DNA from: Populus alba
Lineage: Eukaryota > Streptophyta > Magnoliopsida > Malpighiales > Salicaceae
DNA length: 64,000 bases
Reading direction: 5' to 3'
NCBI RefSeq assembly: GCF_005239225.2
Contig: NC_133296.1
Coordinates: forward strand, 8,308,001 to 8,372,000
Within the stretch, counting starts at the first letter, position 1; every line of letters starts with the position of its first letter. Position numbers and translations under genes: made by a program. Of the stretch, positions 63,701 through 64,000 are shown one piece after another. The notes under the pieces are model-generated. The model made no database searches and was not told the origin of the DNA. It was given only the letters and a program-made list of their open reading frames with translations.

Positions 63701-64000
63701 CCCTCACCAGAACACTGGAACAAAAAAAAGGATTATATATTAATCAAACATCAAATTAATTACACAATCCAGCAAACACTCAATCTTTCATTGAAACAAA
63801 TTAACATAACTAAAAAATCCAAACTCAAACAAAGCAAAATATGCCAATCGTTATCGTTATAGGAACTGTATAATCAACTTAAATGCAAACACAAGCAAAC
63901 TAAAACCATCCTTCATGACTAGAAGGAAGAACAACACAAGAGTGTTGAAAAAATATTTAGGAGCAAATAAGCAGAATCAAAATGGCAGAACTAAACTTAG
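60737..64000. other. AT-rich intergenic region, no gene assigned
   Basis: 60900-62740 is extremely AT-rich and shows no coding character. A T run lies at 62774-62796. At 62990-63180 the sequence becomes GC-richer with a GGC run (about 63079-63094). A minus-strand frame of about 50 codons there (ending at 63009) has a hydrophobic TILIFTLLVGL segment but no recognised family. A GAA run follows at 63231-63252. The final 700 bases show nothing certain. Confidence 0.45.

Overview
This window is plant nuclear DNA. It is strongly AT-rich, has multi-exon genes with GT-AG introns, and is packed with degraded LTR retrotransposons, DNA transposons, a SINE and microsatellites. The gene types, the intron layout and two short MITE-like repeats of a kind I know from poplar point to Salicaceae, most likely Populus. 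That assignment is from memory, not from a search.

Six genes can be supported with exon-level models: (1) a small secreted PIP/IDA-like peptide precursor (+, 1683-2036); (2) a class III peroxidase in four exons (-, 17604-19623); (3) a Sororin-type cohesin protector in four exons (-, 28299-30700); (4) a BTB/POZ protein of the At3g56230 type in three exons (+, 32738-34007); (5) a nodulin-like/NFD4-like major facilitator transporter in two exons (+, 47400-49142); (6) an ER-anchored short-chain dehydrogenase/reductase, SDR7-like, in twelve exons (-, 50457-60736). All six read through with intact frames once spliced. The Sororin and BTB genes are divergent neighbours, and from memory their Arabidopsis counterparts (At3g56250 and At3g56230) are also near neighbours.

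The rest is mostly repeats. About 4.4-10.7 kb is a decayed Ty3/Gypsy element on the minus strand, with gag, RNase H and integrase remnants and an LTR-like pair. About 11-12.3 kb holds rearranged pieces of an endogenous caulimovirid. About 12.3-16.3 kb is noncoding LTR-type sequence. A complete SINE with a perfect 16-bp target duplication lies at 21.0-21.2 kb. A PIF/Harbinger element with a broken transposase is at 22.1-24.0 kb, and a TIR element at 25.6-26.6 kb. The 34-47 kb stretch has no recognisable gene and carries several tandem arrays, including a 124-bp repeat. A small LTR element sits inside intron 8 of the SDR gene.

The genes do not form a pathway; this is an ordinary plant gene-plus-transposon landscape. 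I did not find a new multi-gene system. The best leads are the PIF element and the MITEs that appear to share its ends, the three-copy conserved LTR box, the tandem arrays, the E2F site in front of Sororin, and the apparent GC-AG intron in the BTB gene.
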